Below, in pieces: positions 46,901-53,865 of a stretch of DNA of 64,000 bases (positions are counted from its first letter, which is position 1; every line of letters begins with the position of its first letter). A program made the translations under genes and the position numbers. This DNA is from Mycolicibacterium alvei. GTDB taxonomy: Bacteria; Actinomycetota; Actinomycetes; Mycobacteriales; Mycobacteriaceae. A model generated the notes under the pieces. It worked only from the letters and a program-made list of their open reading frames with translations. It ran no database searches and was not told where the DNA came from. The DNA lies in the NCBI RefSeq assembly GCF_010727325.1, contig NZ_AP022565.1, positions 5,518,001-5,582,000 of the forward strand, given 5' to 3'.

Positions 46901-47177
46901 GTTCGGTCACGTGTCGGGTCTGGTTGCCCTGGTGCACCCGGAGGCGTTCATCGCGGCGCTGGATCCGGCCGAGCGCGACGACTACCGCAAGCGCGCCGAG
47001 CAGCGCACGCTGGCCGGTCAGCGTCGTCTGGCCGGGGCGATCGCCGGCGGACGGCCGATGTACGAGAAGCCTGCCGACCGCCGGTTCGATCACGATGTGC
47101 CGGAGAAGCGTCAGGAAGCGGCCATGTTGCTGAACGCGGATGCCCGCCTCGGTGACGACGATCTCTACGTGCGGTGA
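37914..47177 (+). CDS. fas: Type I fatty acid synthase (FAS-I)
   Basis: A 3087-residue multienzyme, the usual length for mycobacterial FAS-I, making C16-C26 acyl-CoAs used for membranes and mycolic acids. Domain order read from motifs: acetyltransferase (GHSQG, Ser155), enoyl reductase (ILLAGMTPTTVD, about 425), MaoC-type dehydratase (GDHNPIHTDR, about 1240), malonyl/palmitoyl transferase (GHSVG, Ser1449), a Pro/Ala linker, acyl carrier domain (GLDSIES, Ser1815), ketoreductase (VVTGASKG, about 2137), and ketosynthase (Cys2738 in VGACATA; TGHAKGG). There is no C-terminal phosphopantetheine transferase domain; AcpS is separate and next. GTG 37914 follows GAGGAG; the open frame from 37791 is not conserved. 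Confidence 0.98.
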   Translation: MTIYEHDRVSAGRNDESGSDGRQADSTHALVDRLSAGEPYAVAFGGQGSAWLETLEELVSSAGIEAELATLAGEAELLLEPVATELVVVRPIGFEPLRWVRALAAEEPVPSDKQLTSAAVSVPGVLLTQIAAVRALARQGMDLAATPPVAVAGHSQGVLAVEALAAKGAKDVQLLALAQLIGAAGTLVARRRGITVLGDRPPMVSVTNAEPERIYELLEEFSQDVRTVLPPVLSIRNGRRSVVITGTPEQLSRFELYCNQIAEKEEAERKSKVRGGAVFAPVFDPVQVEVGFHTPRLADGVEIVARWAAAVGIDVELAREMTESILVSQVDWVDEITDLHEAGARWILDLGPGDILTRLTAPVVRGLGIGIVPAATRGGQRNLFTIGAVPEVARPWSSYAPTVVSLPDGSVKLSTKFTRLTGRSPILLAGMTPTTVDAKIVAAAANAGHWAELAGGGQVTEPIFNDRIAELSSLLEPGRAIQFNSLFLDPYLWKLQVGGKRLVQRARQSGAPIDGLVVTAGIPDLEEAVELIGELNDLGISHVVFKPGTVEQIRSVIRIAAEVPTKPVIAHIEGGRAGGHHSWEDLDDLLLATYSELRSRSNITICVGGGIGTPERSTEYLSGSWSAAHGYPLMPVDGILVGTAAMATLEATTSPSVKQLLVDTKGTDTWVGAGKAVNGMASGRSQLGADIHEIDNTASRCGRLLDEVAGDADGVAARRDEIIAAMADTAKPYFGDVAEMTYLQWLRRYVELSIGDGNSTADSRRGDSPWLDITWRDRFEQMLKRAEARLHAQDFGPIETLFDASGDGEALLEDPKAALAALVSANPDVASVQLHPADVPFFVELCKTLGKPVNFVPVIDKDVRRWWRSDSLWQAHDARYTADQVCVIPGTEAVAGITRVDEPVGELLDRFEQAAVDQVLAAGAQPQAVLSRRQGRDDVTGPLAVLLDAPDVLWAGRTSVNPVHRIAPAAEWLVREGSAERSASHPSTGARLEVADDRHVVLSVPLSGTWIEIRFTLTDAIRSGGAPVVEVADAAAAMRSVLAIAAGVDGPDALPPVVDGTAKVTVAWDPEQVADHTGVTATFGAPLAPTLTVVPDALVGRCWPAVFAAIGSAATDSGFPVVEGLLSLVHLDHAAHLLAALPTEPAELTVTATASAAHDTEVGRVVPVSVTVRSSDGTELATLEERFAIRGRTGEAELTDPVRAGGAISDNATDTPRRRRRDVTIGAPVDMRPFAVVSGDHNPIHTDRAAALLAGLQSPIVHGMWLSAAAQHVVTATDGKPIPPAKLVGWTARFLGMVSPGDEVDFRVDRVGIDVGAEVVEVQARIGSELVMAATARLAAPKTVYAFPGQGIQSKGMGMEVRARSKAARKVWDKADKFTRETLGFSVLHVVRDNPTSLIASGVHYEHPEGVLYLTQFTQVAMATTAAAQVAEMREQGAFVEGAIACGHSVGEYTALACVSGVIELEGLLEAVFHRGSKMHDIVPRDERGRSNYRLAAIRPSQIDLADEDVEDFVAQIAADTGEFLQIVNFNLRGSQYAIAGTVRGLDALEEEVERRREISGGKRSFILVPGIDVPFHSSVLRVGVDDFRRSLERVLPRDRDPELVVGRYVPNLVPRPFTLDRDFIQEIRDLVPAEPLDEILADYDTWRNERPSDLMRKVVIELLAWQFASPVRWIETQDLLFIEEAAGGLGVERFVEIGVKNAPTVAGLATNTLKLPEFAHSTVEVLNAERDAAVLFASDTDPEPEPDVDESPVAAPSAEAAPSAEAAPAPAAAPAAPSGGPRPDDLAFDAADATVGLIALSAKMRIDQIEGLDSIESITDGASSRRNQLLVDLGSELNLGAIDGAAEADLAALKGQVSKLARTYKPFGPVLSDAINDQLRTVFGPSGKRPAYIAERVSKTWELGPGWAKHVTVEVALGTREGSSVRGGDLGALHAGALATPADVDKVIDAAVAAVGARQGVAVSLPSAGGAGGGGVVDSAALNEFAEKVTGADGVLASAARTILGQLGLDAPVGVPEASTDAELIDLVTTELGSDWPRLVAPAFDGKKAVVFDDRWASAREDLVKLWLADEGEIDADWPRLSERFEGAGHVVATQANWWQGKSLAAGRTIHASLFGRIAAGAENPGTGRYSNEVAVVTGASKGSIASSVVGQLLDGGATVVATTSRLDDDRLAFYKELYRENARFGATLWVVPANMASYSDIDKLVEWVGSEQIESLGPQSIHLKDAQTPTLLFPFAAPRVAGDLSEAGSRSEMEMKVLLWAVQRLIAGLSMIGAERDIASRLHVVLPGSPNRGMFGGDGAYGESKSALDALVNRWSAESSWAGRVSLAHALIGWTKGTGLMGHNDAIVSAVEEAGVTTYSSAEMAAMLLNLCTVEAKVAAANAPVKADLTGGLGDIKIDMAELAAKAREDMASAASEDGASDEDEGALAALPSPPRGYNPAPAPEWADLDVDPADLVVIVGGAELGPYGSSRTRFEMEVAGELSAAGVLELAWTTGLVKWEDDPKAGWYDTETGDLVPESEIVERYHDAVVERCGIREFVDDGAIDPDHASPLLVSVFLDKDFSFVVSSEADARAFVSFDPEHTVARPVPDSGDWQVIRKAGTEIRVPRKTKLSRTVGAQIPTGFDPTVWGITPDMANSIDRVALWNIVATVDAFLSSGFTPTELMRWVHPSLVASTQGTGMGGMTSMQTMYHGNLMGKAKPNDILQEVLPNVVAAHVMQSYVGGYGAMVHPVGACATAAVSVEEGVDKIRLGKADLVIAGGFDDLTLEAIIGFGDMAATADTETMRSKGISDSKFSRANDRRRLGFLEAQGGGTILLARGDLAVKMGLPVLAVVGYAQSFADGVHTSIPAPGLGALGAGRGGKDSQLARSLAKLGVGADDIAVISKHDTSTLANDPNETELHERLADSMGRSAGAPLFIVSQKTLTGHAKGGAAVFQMMGLCQILRDGVIPPNRSLDCVDDELATSGHFVWVREALDLRGKFPLKAGLVTSLGFGHVSGLVALVHPEAFIAALDPAERDDYRKRAEQRTLAGQRRLAGAIAGGRPMYEKPADRRFDHDVPEKRQEAAMLLNADARLGDDDLYVR

Positions 47178-47212
47178 GTGAATGCACCGAGAAGTGAGCT
47201 AGGTTCGCTTCC

Positions 47213-47605
47213 ATGGCGATTGTGGGCATAGGCATCGATCTGGTTTCCATACCTGATTTCGCCGAGCAGGTAGACCGGCCGGGAACGGTTTTCGCCGAGA
47301 CGTTCACGCCAGGTGAGCGCCGGGACGCCGCGGACAAGAGTTCGTCGGCGGCCCGGCACCTGGCGGCCCGGTGGGCGGCCAAGGAAGCAGTCATCAAGGC
47401 CTGGTCGAGTTCACGGTTCTCGAAGCGCCCGGCCCTGCCGGAGGGGATCCACCGCGACATCGAGGTGGTCACCGACATGTGGGGGCGGCCCAAGGTGCGG
47501 TTGTCCGGTGACATCGCCAAGCACCTGGAGACGGTGACCATTCACGTCTCGCTCACGCATGAGGCCGACACCGCCGCAGCGGTGGCGATCATCGAGGAGC
47601 CCTAA
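47213..47605 (+). CDS. acpS: Holo-[acyl-carrier-protein] synthase
   Basis: 130 residues. The metal-binding motif GIGIDLVSIPDF is at the N-terminus and RWAAKEAVIKAW follows in the middle, the two hallmarks of AcpS. It transfers 4'-phosphopantetheine from CoA to the carrier domain of FAS-I (Ser1815). It follows fas by 35 bases on the same strand, the arrangement conserved in mycobacteria. The ribosome site before ATG 47213 is weak, suggesting reinitiation or coupling with fas. Confidence 0.95.
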   Translation: MAIVGIGIDLVSIPDFAEQVDRPGTVFAETFTPGERRDAADKSSSAARHLAARWAAKEAVIKAWSSSRFSKRPALPEGIHRDIEVVTDMWGRPKVRLSGDIAKHLETVTIHVSLTHEADTAAAVAIIEEP

Positions 47606-47706
47606 CCCCAGCACCGCGAGTGTGCGTGTCGCCGCCCGACACGCCGTGATCGGACTGCAGTTTGTGCGCGGTCGCGGCGTTCGACAGTGCGGCTAGTGTC
47701 GTCACC

Positions 47707-49035
47707 ATGAGTGATGTGGTGGCGCGGGTGCAGCAGGTGTTGCCGTCGGTGCGGTCCGATCTGGAGGACCTGGTCCGTATCCAGTCGGTGTGGGCCGACC
47801 CGGCCCGGCGCGATGAAGTGCACCGCAGCGCTGACGCCGTCGCAAAGTTGTTGTCGGACGCAGGCTTTCCCGACGTCCGCATCGTCAGCGAAGGCGGTGC
47901 ACCCGCCGTCATCGCGCACTATCCGCCACCGGCGGGAGCCCCCACGGTGCTGCTGTACGCCCACCACGACGTTCAGCCCGAGGGGGATCCGGCGCAGTGG
48001 GACTCTGCACCGTTCGAGCCCACCGAACGGGACGGCCGGCTCTACGGTCGCGGTACCGCCGACGACAAGGCCGGTATCGCAACACATCTGGCCGCCGTAC
48101 GGGCCTTCGACGGCAAGCCTCCGGTAGGCGTCACGGTCTTCGTCGAGGGCGAGGAAGAATCCGGTTCGCCGTCACTGGGTGCCCTGCTGGCTGCGCACAA
48201 GAACGCGTTGGCTGCCGATGTCATCGTCATCGCCGACTCCGACAACTGGAGCACCGAGATCCCGGCGTTGACCGTGACCTTGCGTGGTCTGGCCGACTGT
48301 GTGGTCGAGGTGGCCACCCTGGACCACGGGCTGCATTCGGGCCTGTGGGGCGGGGTGGTGCCGGATGCGTTGAGTGTGTTGGTGCGCTTGCTGGCCAGCC
48401 TGCACGACGATGACGGCAATGTCGCGGTCGCCGGTCTGCACGAGGCGACGGCGGCCGACGTGGACCGGGGGGCAGGCTGGGTCCGCCAGGAGTCCGGCCT
48501 GTTGGAGGGCGTGTCCGAAATCGGTTCCGGCTCAGTGGTACAACGCATGTGGGCCAAGCCCGCCATCACCGTTATCGGCATCGACACCACGCCCATCGAC
48601 ACGTCGTCGAACACGCTGATCCCACGTGCCCGCGCCAAGATCAGCATGCGGGTGGCGCCGGGTGGCGACGGGCATGCGCATCTGGAGGCGTTGACCCGTC
48701 ACCTCCAATCCCATGTGCCGTGGGGCGCGCAGGTCACCGTCACCCCCGGCGACGTCGGTCAGCCCTACGCGATCGATGCCTCAGGTCCGGTGTACGAGGC
48801 GGCCCGCGCGGCGTTCCGGACCGCGTGGTGCACCGATCCGGTGGACATGGGTATGGGCGGATCGATCCCGTTCATCGCCGAATTCGCCGAAGCCTTCCCG
48901 GCGGCGACGATTCTGGTAACCGGTGTCGAGGATCCCGGCACCCAGGCGCACAGCGTGAACGAAAGCCTGCACCTGGGTGTGCTGCAGAAAGCGGCGACGG
49001 CCGAGGCGCTCCTGCTCGAAGCTCTGGCCCCTTAG
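47707..49035 (+). CDS. M20 family metallopeptidase (dipeptidase)
   Basis: 442 residues. The M20 zinc ligands and catalytic residues are visible: YAHHDVQPEG (His, Asp), GRGTADDKAG (bridging Asp), EGEEESGSP (catalytic and metal Glu), IVIADSDNW (Asp). A dimerisation domain lies in the middle. It corresponds by order to the protein after acpS in M. tuberculosis (Rv2522c-like). ATG 47707 has no ribosome site; TAGTGT at 47695-47700 could be the -10 of a leaderless transcript. Its 3' end overlaps bcp by four bases, convergent. Confidence 0.9.
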   Translation: MSDVVARVQQVLPSVRSDLEDLVRIQSVWADPARRDEVHRSADAVAKLLSDAGFPDVRIVSEGGAPAVIAHYPPPAGAPTVLLYAHHDVQPEGDPAQWDSAPFEPTERDGRLYGRGTADDKAGIATHLAAVRAFDGKPPVGVTVFVEGEEESGSPSLGALLAAHKNALAADVIVIADSDNWSTEIPALTVTLRGLADCVVEVATLDHGLHSGLWGGVVPDALSVLVRLLASLHDDDGNVAVAGLHEATAADVDRGAGWVRQESGLLEGVSEIGSGSVVQRMWAKPAITVIGIDTTPIDTSSNTLIPRARAKISMRVAPGGDGHAHLEALTRHLQSHVPWGAQVTVTPGDVGQPYAIDASGPVYEAARAAFRTAWCTDPVDMGMGGSIPFIAEFAEAFPAATILVTGVEDPGTQAHSVNESLHLGVLQKAATAEALLLEALAP

Positions 49036-49505
49036 ACCGAGAGATCGCGGCGTAACTTGGCCACGTGACCGGTGGCGCGCACGTTGTACTGCGCGACGGC
49101 GATCTTGCCCAACTCGTCGACGAGGAACGTGGAGCGGATCACACCCTGAACAGTCTTGCCGTACATGGTCTTCTCGCCGAATGCGCCCCAGGCTGTCAGT
49201 ACCTCGCGGGAAGGATCGGACAGCAACGGGAAGGTGAGTTCCTCCTTGTCACGGAACTTGGCCAGCTTCTCCGGTTTGTCGGGGGAGATGCCCACGACGT
49301 CGAGCCCGGCACCCTTGAGTTCGGCGAGGCTGTCCCGGAAATCGCACGCCTGCTTGGTGCATCCGGGCGTGGACGCGGCGGGGTAGACGTACACGATGAC
49401 CTTGCGGCCCTTGTAGTCGGACAGCTTGACGATGTTGCCGTCGGCATCGGGCAGGCTGAAAGCCGGGGCGGTGTCTCCCACCTCGAGGCGCGGAGTTGGC
49501 GGCAT
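49032..49505 (-). CDS. bcp: Thioredoxin-dependent peroxiredoxin (Bcp/PrxQ)
   Basis: 157 residues from ATG 49505 (AAGGGAAA seven bases upstream). Peroxidatic Cys49 in PAASTPGC and the resolving Cys54 five residues later (TKQAC) are the BCP arrangement. It reduces hydroperoxides with thioredoxin in the cytoplasm. It lies convergent to the M20 peptidase, as in related mycobacteria. The longer frame to 49607 is not conserved. Confidence 0.95.
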   Translation of the reverse strand: MPPTPRLEVGDTAPAFSLPDADGNIVKLSDYKGRKVIVYVYPAASTPGCTKQACDFRDSLAELKGAGLDVVGISPDKPEKLAKFRDKEELTFPLLSDPSREVLTAWGAFGEKTMYGKTVQGVIRSTFLVDELGKIAVAQYNVRATGHVAKLRRDLSV

Positions 49506-49610
49506 GCGCGGGTTTCCCTTCTTGTCGACCGGTTCCGTCGTCTCGGTGCCGGCTGATCTAGGGTAGTGCGGCAGGGCAGCACGACATGGAGCGGCGTGGA
49601 GGAGCAAACA

Positions 49611-49838
49611 GTGGCGAACCGAGACCCGGAGAGCATCAAGCGGGACATCGATCAGGCTCGCGATCAGCTGGCGGTGACTGTCGACTCTCTGGCAGTGCGG
49701 GCCAACCCGCAGCGTCTGGCCGACGATTTCAAGTCGGCGGTGATCGGCTTCCTCAAGAAGCCTGCGGTGACGGCGTCGTTGGCCGGTGCCGGAGTACTGG
49801 TGGTGGTCGTCGTCGTGCGACGGATCAAGCGGCGCTGA
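49611..49838 (+). CDS. DUF3618 family small membrane protein
   Basis: 75 residues from GTG 49611 (GGAGGAG at 49598-49604). A polar, helical N-terminal part (RDPESIKRDIDQARDQLAVTVDSLAVRANP) is followed by a membrane segment (about residues 51-70) and a basic end (RRIKRR), the layout of DUF3618 proteins. Function unknown. It is divergent from bcp, conserved with the fas region. Confidence 0.85.
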   Translation: MANRDPESIKRDIDQARDQLAVTVDSLAVRANPQRLADDFKSAVIGFLKKPAVTASLAGAGVLVVVVVVRRIKRR

Positions 49839-49845
49839 TCGGAGG

Positions 49846-49868
49846 GCAGGGCACGTTGGGTGCCCTGC
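49846..49868. terminator. Hairpin after DUF3618 gene
   Basis: GCAGGGCA and its complement (arms 49846-49853, 49861-49868) with a seven-base loop, eight bases after the stop. There is no U-run; termination is probable but not certain. Confidence 0.5.
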
Positions 49869-50757
49869 GCCGCTCAGCGACTCCGGCTTGATTCGCCGCT
49901 CAGCGGCGGCGGAACAGGAGCAAGTCCGCCAACGAGAAACTCGGGGGATTGGCGACGCGACCCAGCCGGGTGCAGGTGTGCACTATCACGGGCGGGTTTG
50001 CAGCAACAAATGCGGCGGTTGATATCGCTGTGCGATCGGCGCCGCTTGTGGTAGCCATCAGCTAACACCCCTCATCTCGGCGCAATCGTCACGCGGTATC
50101 GGATCGCAATACTTCAGCTAACTGGAGCGTAACACGGTTTCTGGCATCTGACCAGCGGAAGCACTGCCATCAGCTACCGGTTAGAAACTTACATATGCGT
50201 CACATAAGCTGGCCATATCACGGATGGTCGCGATACAACGCAATTTCCAGCACATCGTCGAGGTGTGTCGACACCAGGCGTTTGACTGTCACCGGAACAG
50301 TTCACCGCAAATTTGAGCGATGATCCCGATGGCGCATGGGTCGCGCGGCCTCGTGGCGTGCGAGTTCCGGTCGATTCGGCAAAGAAGTTTGCTGGGATTT
50401 TGGCGTCAAGCGAAGCGCAGTCGGCCCCTGGGTCTCGATCCACGCTGGTTTCGTGGGAAAAGCGATCGGCAAACCTGTATTCGGCTGGCCGTCGACCTGG
50501 CCCTGTGCAACTCGACGCCGGTCTGGTACGGCAGCTGAAATCTACTGCATAGCAGGGCGGGAACGGCCTTTTCTCGCCGAACCGGTTGCTACCGCATAGG
50601 TGTACAGCTAAGGTCGACGTCGGGTTGGGGTTGGGTGGCGAATCCGGGTAAAGATCCCGGCCGCAACACGGGTCGATTGCGTGACAAGGGGGTATTGCGT
50701 TGCAGCTAACTCATTTTCCGTTTGCCAGGATTGCTGCATGGGCTATCGCCGGTAGGA

Positions 50758-50788
50758 CGAATCCCGACGGACTTCTCGTCGGGATTCG
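50758..50788. terminator. Hairpin upstream of the 59-residue ORF
   Basis: Perfect 12-bp arms CGAATCCCGACG (50758-50769) and complement (50777-50788), loop of seven bases. It may be a terminator or part of a structured leader; no run of T follows. Confidence 0.5.
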
Positions 50789-50867
50789 CTGACGACACCC
50801 CGATGGCTCATGTCGAACGTTCATATGGCGATGTGGGCCGTGGTCATACCGACTGGAGGTACCCCAT

Positions 50868-51047
50868 ATGGCGCATGTGAGTGATGAAACCCTGGGCGAT
50901 CTACGCCGGGAGCTCGACCGATTCAAGAGCGAGCAATACCGGGATCGCGGCTATGCGGCCGCGCATCTGGCCGGTGCCGTGGAGATGCTGTTGGAAGAGG
51001 CCGAATCCAGCATCGGCGATCGACTGGTCGAGCGGTACCGGGCCTGA
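50868..51047 (+). CDS. Small hypothetical protein (59 aa)
   Basis: ATG 50868 has GGAGG at 50855-50859 with ideal spacing, and the 59-codon frame ends with TGA at 51045. The product is charged, with a helical, amphipathic look: SDETLGDLRRELDRFKSEQ at the N-terminus and EMLLEEAESSIGDRLVERYRA at the end. No family is recognised. It is followed 40 bases later by a strong terminator, supporting an expressed gene. Its small size makes it easy to miss. Confidence 0.6.
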   Translation: MAHVSDETLGDLRRELDRFKSEQYRDRGYAAAHLAGAVEMLLEEAESSIGDRLVERYRA

Positions 51048-51086
51048 TATATGCACGGTCGCAGTAACTCTGAAACACCGAAACGC

Positions 51087-51112
51087 AAAAACCCTGCCGA
51101 GGCAGGGTTTTT
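51087..51112. terminator. Bidirectional terminator
   Basis: AAAAACCCTGCC and its complement (arms 51087-51098 and 51101-51112), with A and T runs at the ends: a classical intrinsic terminator for tRNA-Lys leftward and the 59-residue ORF rightward. Confidence 0.9.
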
Positions 51113-51115
51113 GGT

Positions 51116-51191
<76 letters not shown>

Positions 51192-51335
51192 GCGTGAGAG
51201 ACAATAACAGGAGTTTCACTCAACAGTGAAATCCGCTGGTGGCGGCCGTGGGCCACGTTCGAGTCGGCCCGATCCCACCGGAACCCTTAGACTATTGCCA
51301 AGATTTGCTATCGACGTGCGAGGGGTGAGACGAAC

Positions 51336-52556
51336 ATGGGGCAGGTCCAGACGGTGACCCGTCCATATCGGGGTCTGTTCCGGCGAGCGGTGGTTGCCAT
51401 GGTGCCGGCGATGATGCTGGGCCTGACGGCCTGCGGGGGTGAAGACCCGCAGGGGCCGCCGCCGGTGATCACCGACAAGGGCACTCCTTACGGCGATCTG
51501 TTGGTGCCCAGGGTGAACTCCTCGGTGACCGACGGTGCCGTCGGGGTGACCGTCGACGCACCGATTACCGTGAGCGCAGAGAACGGCGTGCTCGGCCCGG
51601 TCACCATGACCGATGAAGAAGGCGCCAGCATCGCAGGGAAGTTCAGTGCCGACGGACTGACGTGGTCGACCACCGACCCACTCGACTACAACGAGCAGTA
51701 CACCCTCAACGCGCAGTCGCTGGGCCTCGGTGGCGTCGCCAACCGCAGGTTGCGGTTCGAGACACACTCGCCAGCCAATCTGACGATGCCTTACCTCCTG
51801 CCGAACGACGGGGAAGTGGTCGGGGTGGGCCAGCCGGTGGCAATCCGCTTCGACGAGAACATCTCCGACCGCCTGGCCGCCCAACGTGCCATCACCGTCA
51901 AGACCAATCCGTCGGTCGAGGGCGCGTTCTACTGGCTCAACAACCGCGAAGTGCGTTGGCGCCCAGCGAAGTACTGGAAGCCGGGTACCTCGGTGGACGT
52001 CACGGTCAACACCTACGGCGTCGAGTTGGGTGACGGGCTGTTCGGCCAGGGTAATGTCACGACCCACTTCACCATCGGCGACGAGGTGATCGCCTCGGCC
52101 GATGACACCACCAAAACCCTGACCGTTCGGCGCAACGGCGAGGTCGTCAAGGCCATGCCGATCTCCATGGGCAAGAACAGTTCTCCGACCAACAACGGGG
52201 TCTACATCGTCGGGGATCGCTTCGACCATATGGTGATGGATTCGTCGACCTACGGCGTGCCGGTCAACTCGCCCAACGGCTATCGCACCGAAGTCGACTT
52301 CGCCACCCAGATGTCCTACAGCGGTATCTATGTGCACGGCGCCCCGTGGTCGGTCGGCAGCCAGGGTTACAGCAACGTCAGCCACGGATGTCTGAACGTC
52401 AGTACGTCCAACGCCCGCTGGTTCTACGAGCACACCAAACGGGGCGACATTGTCGAGGTCGTCAACACGGTGGGCTCGGTATTGCCGGGCACCGAGGGCC
52501 TGGGGGACTGGAACATCCCGTGGGACCAGTGGCGCACCGGCAACGCCAGCACCTGA
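51336..52556 (+). CDS. ldtB: L,D-transpeptidase, Ldt(Mt2)-type lipoprotein
   Basis: 406 residues. A lipoprotein signal peptide ends in LTAC (Cys about residue 33). Two Ig-like domains follow and then the YkuD catalytic domain: [11 protein letters not shown] and SHGCLNVS with the catalytic Cys at about residue 352, preceded by the conserved His and Ser. It makes 3-3 cross-links in peptidoglycan outside the membrane and is the carbapenem target. Length, organisation and location between tRNA-Lys and the orn region match M. tuberculosis LdtMt2 (Rv2518c). Confidence 0.95.
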   Translation: MGQVQTVTRPYRGLFRRAVVAMVPAMMLGLTACGGEDPQGPPPVITDKGTPYGDLLVPRVNSSVTDGAVGVTVDAPITVSAENGVLGPVTMTDEEGASIAGKFSADGLTWSTTDPLDYNEQYTLNAQSLGLGGVANRRLRFETHSPANLTMPYLLPNDGEVVGVGQPVAIRFDENISDRLAAQRAITVKTNPSVEGAFYWLNNREVRWRPAKYWKPGTSVDVTVNTYGVELGDGLFGQGNVTTHFTIGDEVIASADDTTKTLTVRRNGEVVKAMPISMGKNSSPTNNGVYIVGDRFDHMVMDSSTYGVPVNSPNGYRTEVDFATQMSYSGIYVHGAPWSVGSQGYSNVSHGCLNVSTSNARWFYEHTKRGDIVEVVNTVGSVLPGTEGLGDWNIPWDQWRTGNAST

Positions 52557-52562
52557 TTCTCG

Positions 52563-53042
52563 CTACATCACCGAACGATCCAGCGCTGCAAGCGATTCGG
52601 TGAGAAAATCCGTGCCGAACGGGGGCATGCCGCCGATCTGGTCCCGGAAGCTCTGCGGGGTGTCAGTCCAGTCGTAGGTCAGGGTGACATCGGTGTGCTC
52701 GCCGTTGGGGGCCAGGTCGTAGCGCCACGACCAACCGCCCGGGCTGTGTTGGCCCGACTCGTCGAGCTGACCGGGCAGCCACGCGATGGTTCGGTCCCGG
52801 TCGAACTCGGTCACCAGGTTGTGCATGACGTAATGTCCGCCGGCTTGGGGCAGGAACATGTTGATCGCGAAGATCTGGCCGATCCCGGTGATCGGTGTGG
52901 GATCGATCGCGTCGCGCACCCAGTCACCGGGTTCGGTCTCGCAATGCCGGGCCGGGTCGGCCAGGACGGCGAACACCTTTTCTGGGGAGGCGGAGATGGT
53001 GCGGGTGAGGACGTGGCTCTCGCGGGTGGCGGACGCGGTCAT
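52563..53042 (-). CDS. SRPBCC/START-like domain protein
   Basis: 159 residues of the polyketide cyclase/AHSA1-like fold: TRTISASPEKVFAVLADPARH at the N-terminus, then WRYDLAPNGEHTDVTLTYDWTD and a C-terminal helix. Such small hydrophobic-cavity proteins bind lipids or aromatic compounds; role unknown. Its ATG overlaps the stop of the DUF899 gene (ATGA), so the two are translated together. Confidence 0.8.
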   Translation of the reverse strand: MTASATRESHVLTRTISASPEKVFAVLADPARHCETEPGDWVRDAIDPTPITGIGQIFAINMFLPQAGGHYVMHNLVTEFDRDRTIAWLPGQLDESGQHSPGGWSWRYDLAPNGEHTDVTLTYDWTDTPQSFRDQIGGMPPFGTDFLTESLAALDRSVM

Positions 53043-53725
53043 TGTGAAGCCTTTCCGTAGAGACGGGCGATGTCGGGACTATCTGGCCAGCCCGAGTAGG
53101 TAGGTCCGGCAGGCCATCCTTCAGGCGAATCCAGCCATTCTTCCCGCCGGCCGTACGGCAGCAGATCGATGAGCGGGAAGAGGTGACTGAGCTGTTCGGT
53201 ACCGCGGCCGTTGGTGTGCCACGTGCGGTAGACGGTGTCACCGTCGCGCAGAAAAGTATTGACCGCGAAACCCTCGTCGGGCCCAGCGTCGACGTCCGCG
53301 CCGAACGAACTCTCCGACGACGAGTACCAGTCCATCTTGTTGCCGACTTTGTCGCGATAGGCCAGCACTTCGTCGATCGGTCCGTTGGTGATCACGACGA
53401 AGCGGGCGTCGTAGTTGTCCAGGAAATCGAGACGGGTGAACTGCGACGTGAACCACGTACAGCCGCCGCACTGCCATTCGGCGCCGTCGGTCCACATGTG
53501 GTGGTAGGCGATCAACTGCGTGTGGCCGTCGAATACGTCCGCCAAACGCGCCGGGCCGTCCGCACCGATCAGCGTGTAGTCGGGTAGCTCCACCATCGGC
53601 AGCCGCCGTCGTGCTGCGGCGATGGCGTCGAGTTCCCGGGTAGCGGCCTTCTCTCGACGTCGGACGTCGGCGAGCGCGGCGCGCCAGGTCTGCTGGTCGA
53701 CTATCGGAGGCTTTCCTGTCGTCAT
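53039..53725 (-). CDS. DUF899 family thioredoxin-like protein
   Basis: 228 residues from ATG 53725 (CAGGAG upstream). DUF899 marks: helical N-terminus WRAALADVRRREKAATRELDAIAAARRRLPMV, then LIAYHHMWTDGAEWQCGGCTWF with a CxxC, FVVITNGPIDEVLAYRDK and a C-terminal LLPYGRREEWLDSPEGWP. The fold is thioredoxin-like; substrates unknown. It is the first gene of the pair with the SRPBCC protein. Confidence 0.85.
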   Translation of the reverse strand: MTTGKPPIVDQQTWRAALADVRRREKAATRELDAIAAARRRLPMVELPDYTLIGADGPARLADVFDGHTQLIAYHHMWTDGAEWQCGGCTWFTSQFTRLDFLDNYDARFVVITNGPIDEVLAYRDKVGNKMDWYSSSESSFGADVDAGPDEGFAVNTFLRDGDTVYRTWHTNGRGTEQLSHLFPLIDLLPYGRREEWLDSPEGWPAGPTYSGWPDSPDIARLYGKASQ

Positions 53726-53865
53726 CGGGGCTCCTGAGGTCTGTTCAATGAAACTCGGTCTGATAAGTGGACCCACCGCGCGGCCGGAACTCATCGCACC
53801 CGGTAATGTCCGACGAGCGAAGGGTGACCTAACACCTTGAGATGGACCATGGAGGTTGATCCAGA

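Larger units (their letters stand above)
49839..50867. other. Gene-poor region of about 1 kb
   Basis: No supported coding sequence; open frames of 70-90 codons here lack ribosome sites. The segment holds a hairpin after the DUF3618 gene (49846-49868), a direct repeat of GCCGCTCAGCG near 49868 and 49893, and five copies of CAGCTA[A/C] (50059, 50115, 50171, 50605, 50703). A strong hairpin lies at 50758-50788. In M. tuberculosis a PE gene (PE26) lies in this interval; none is seen here. The composition is somewhat richer in AT than the surroundings, which suits a non-coding or transferred segment. Confidence 0.5.
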
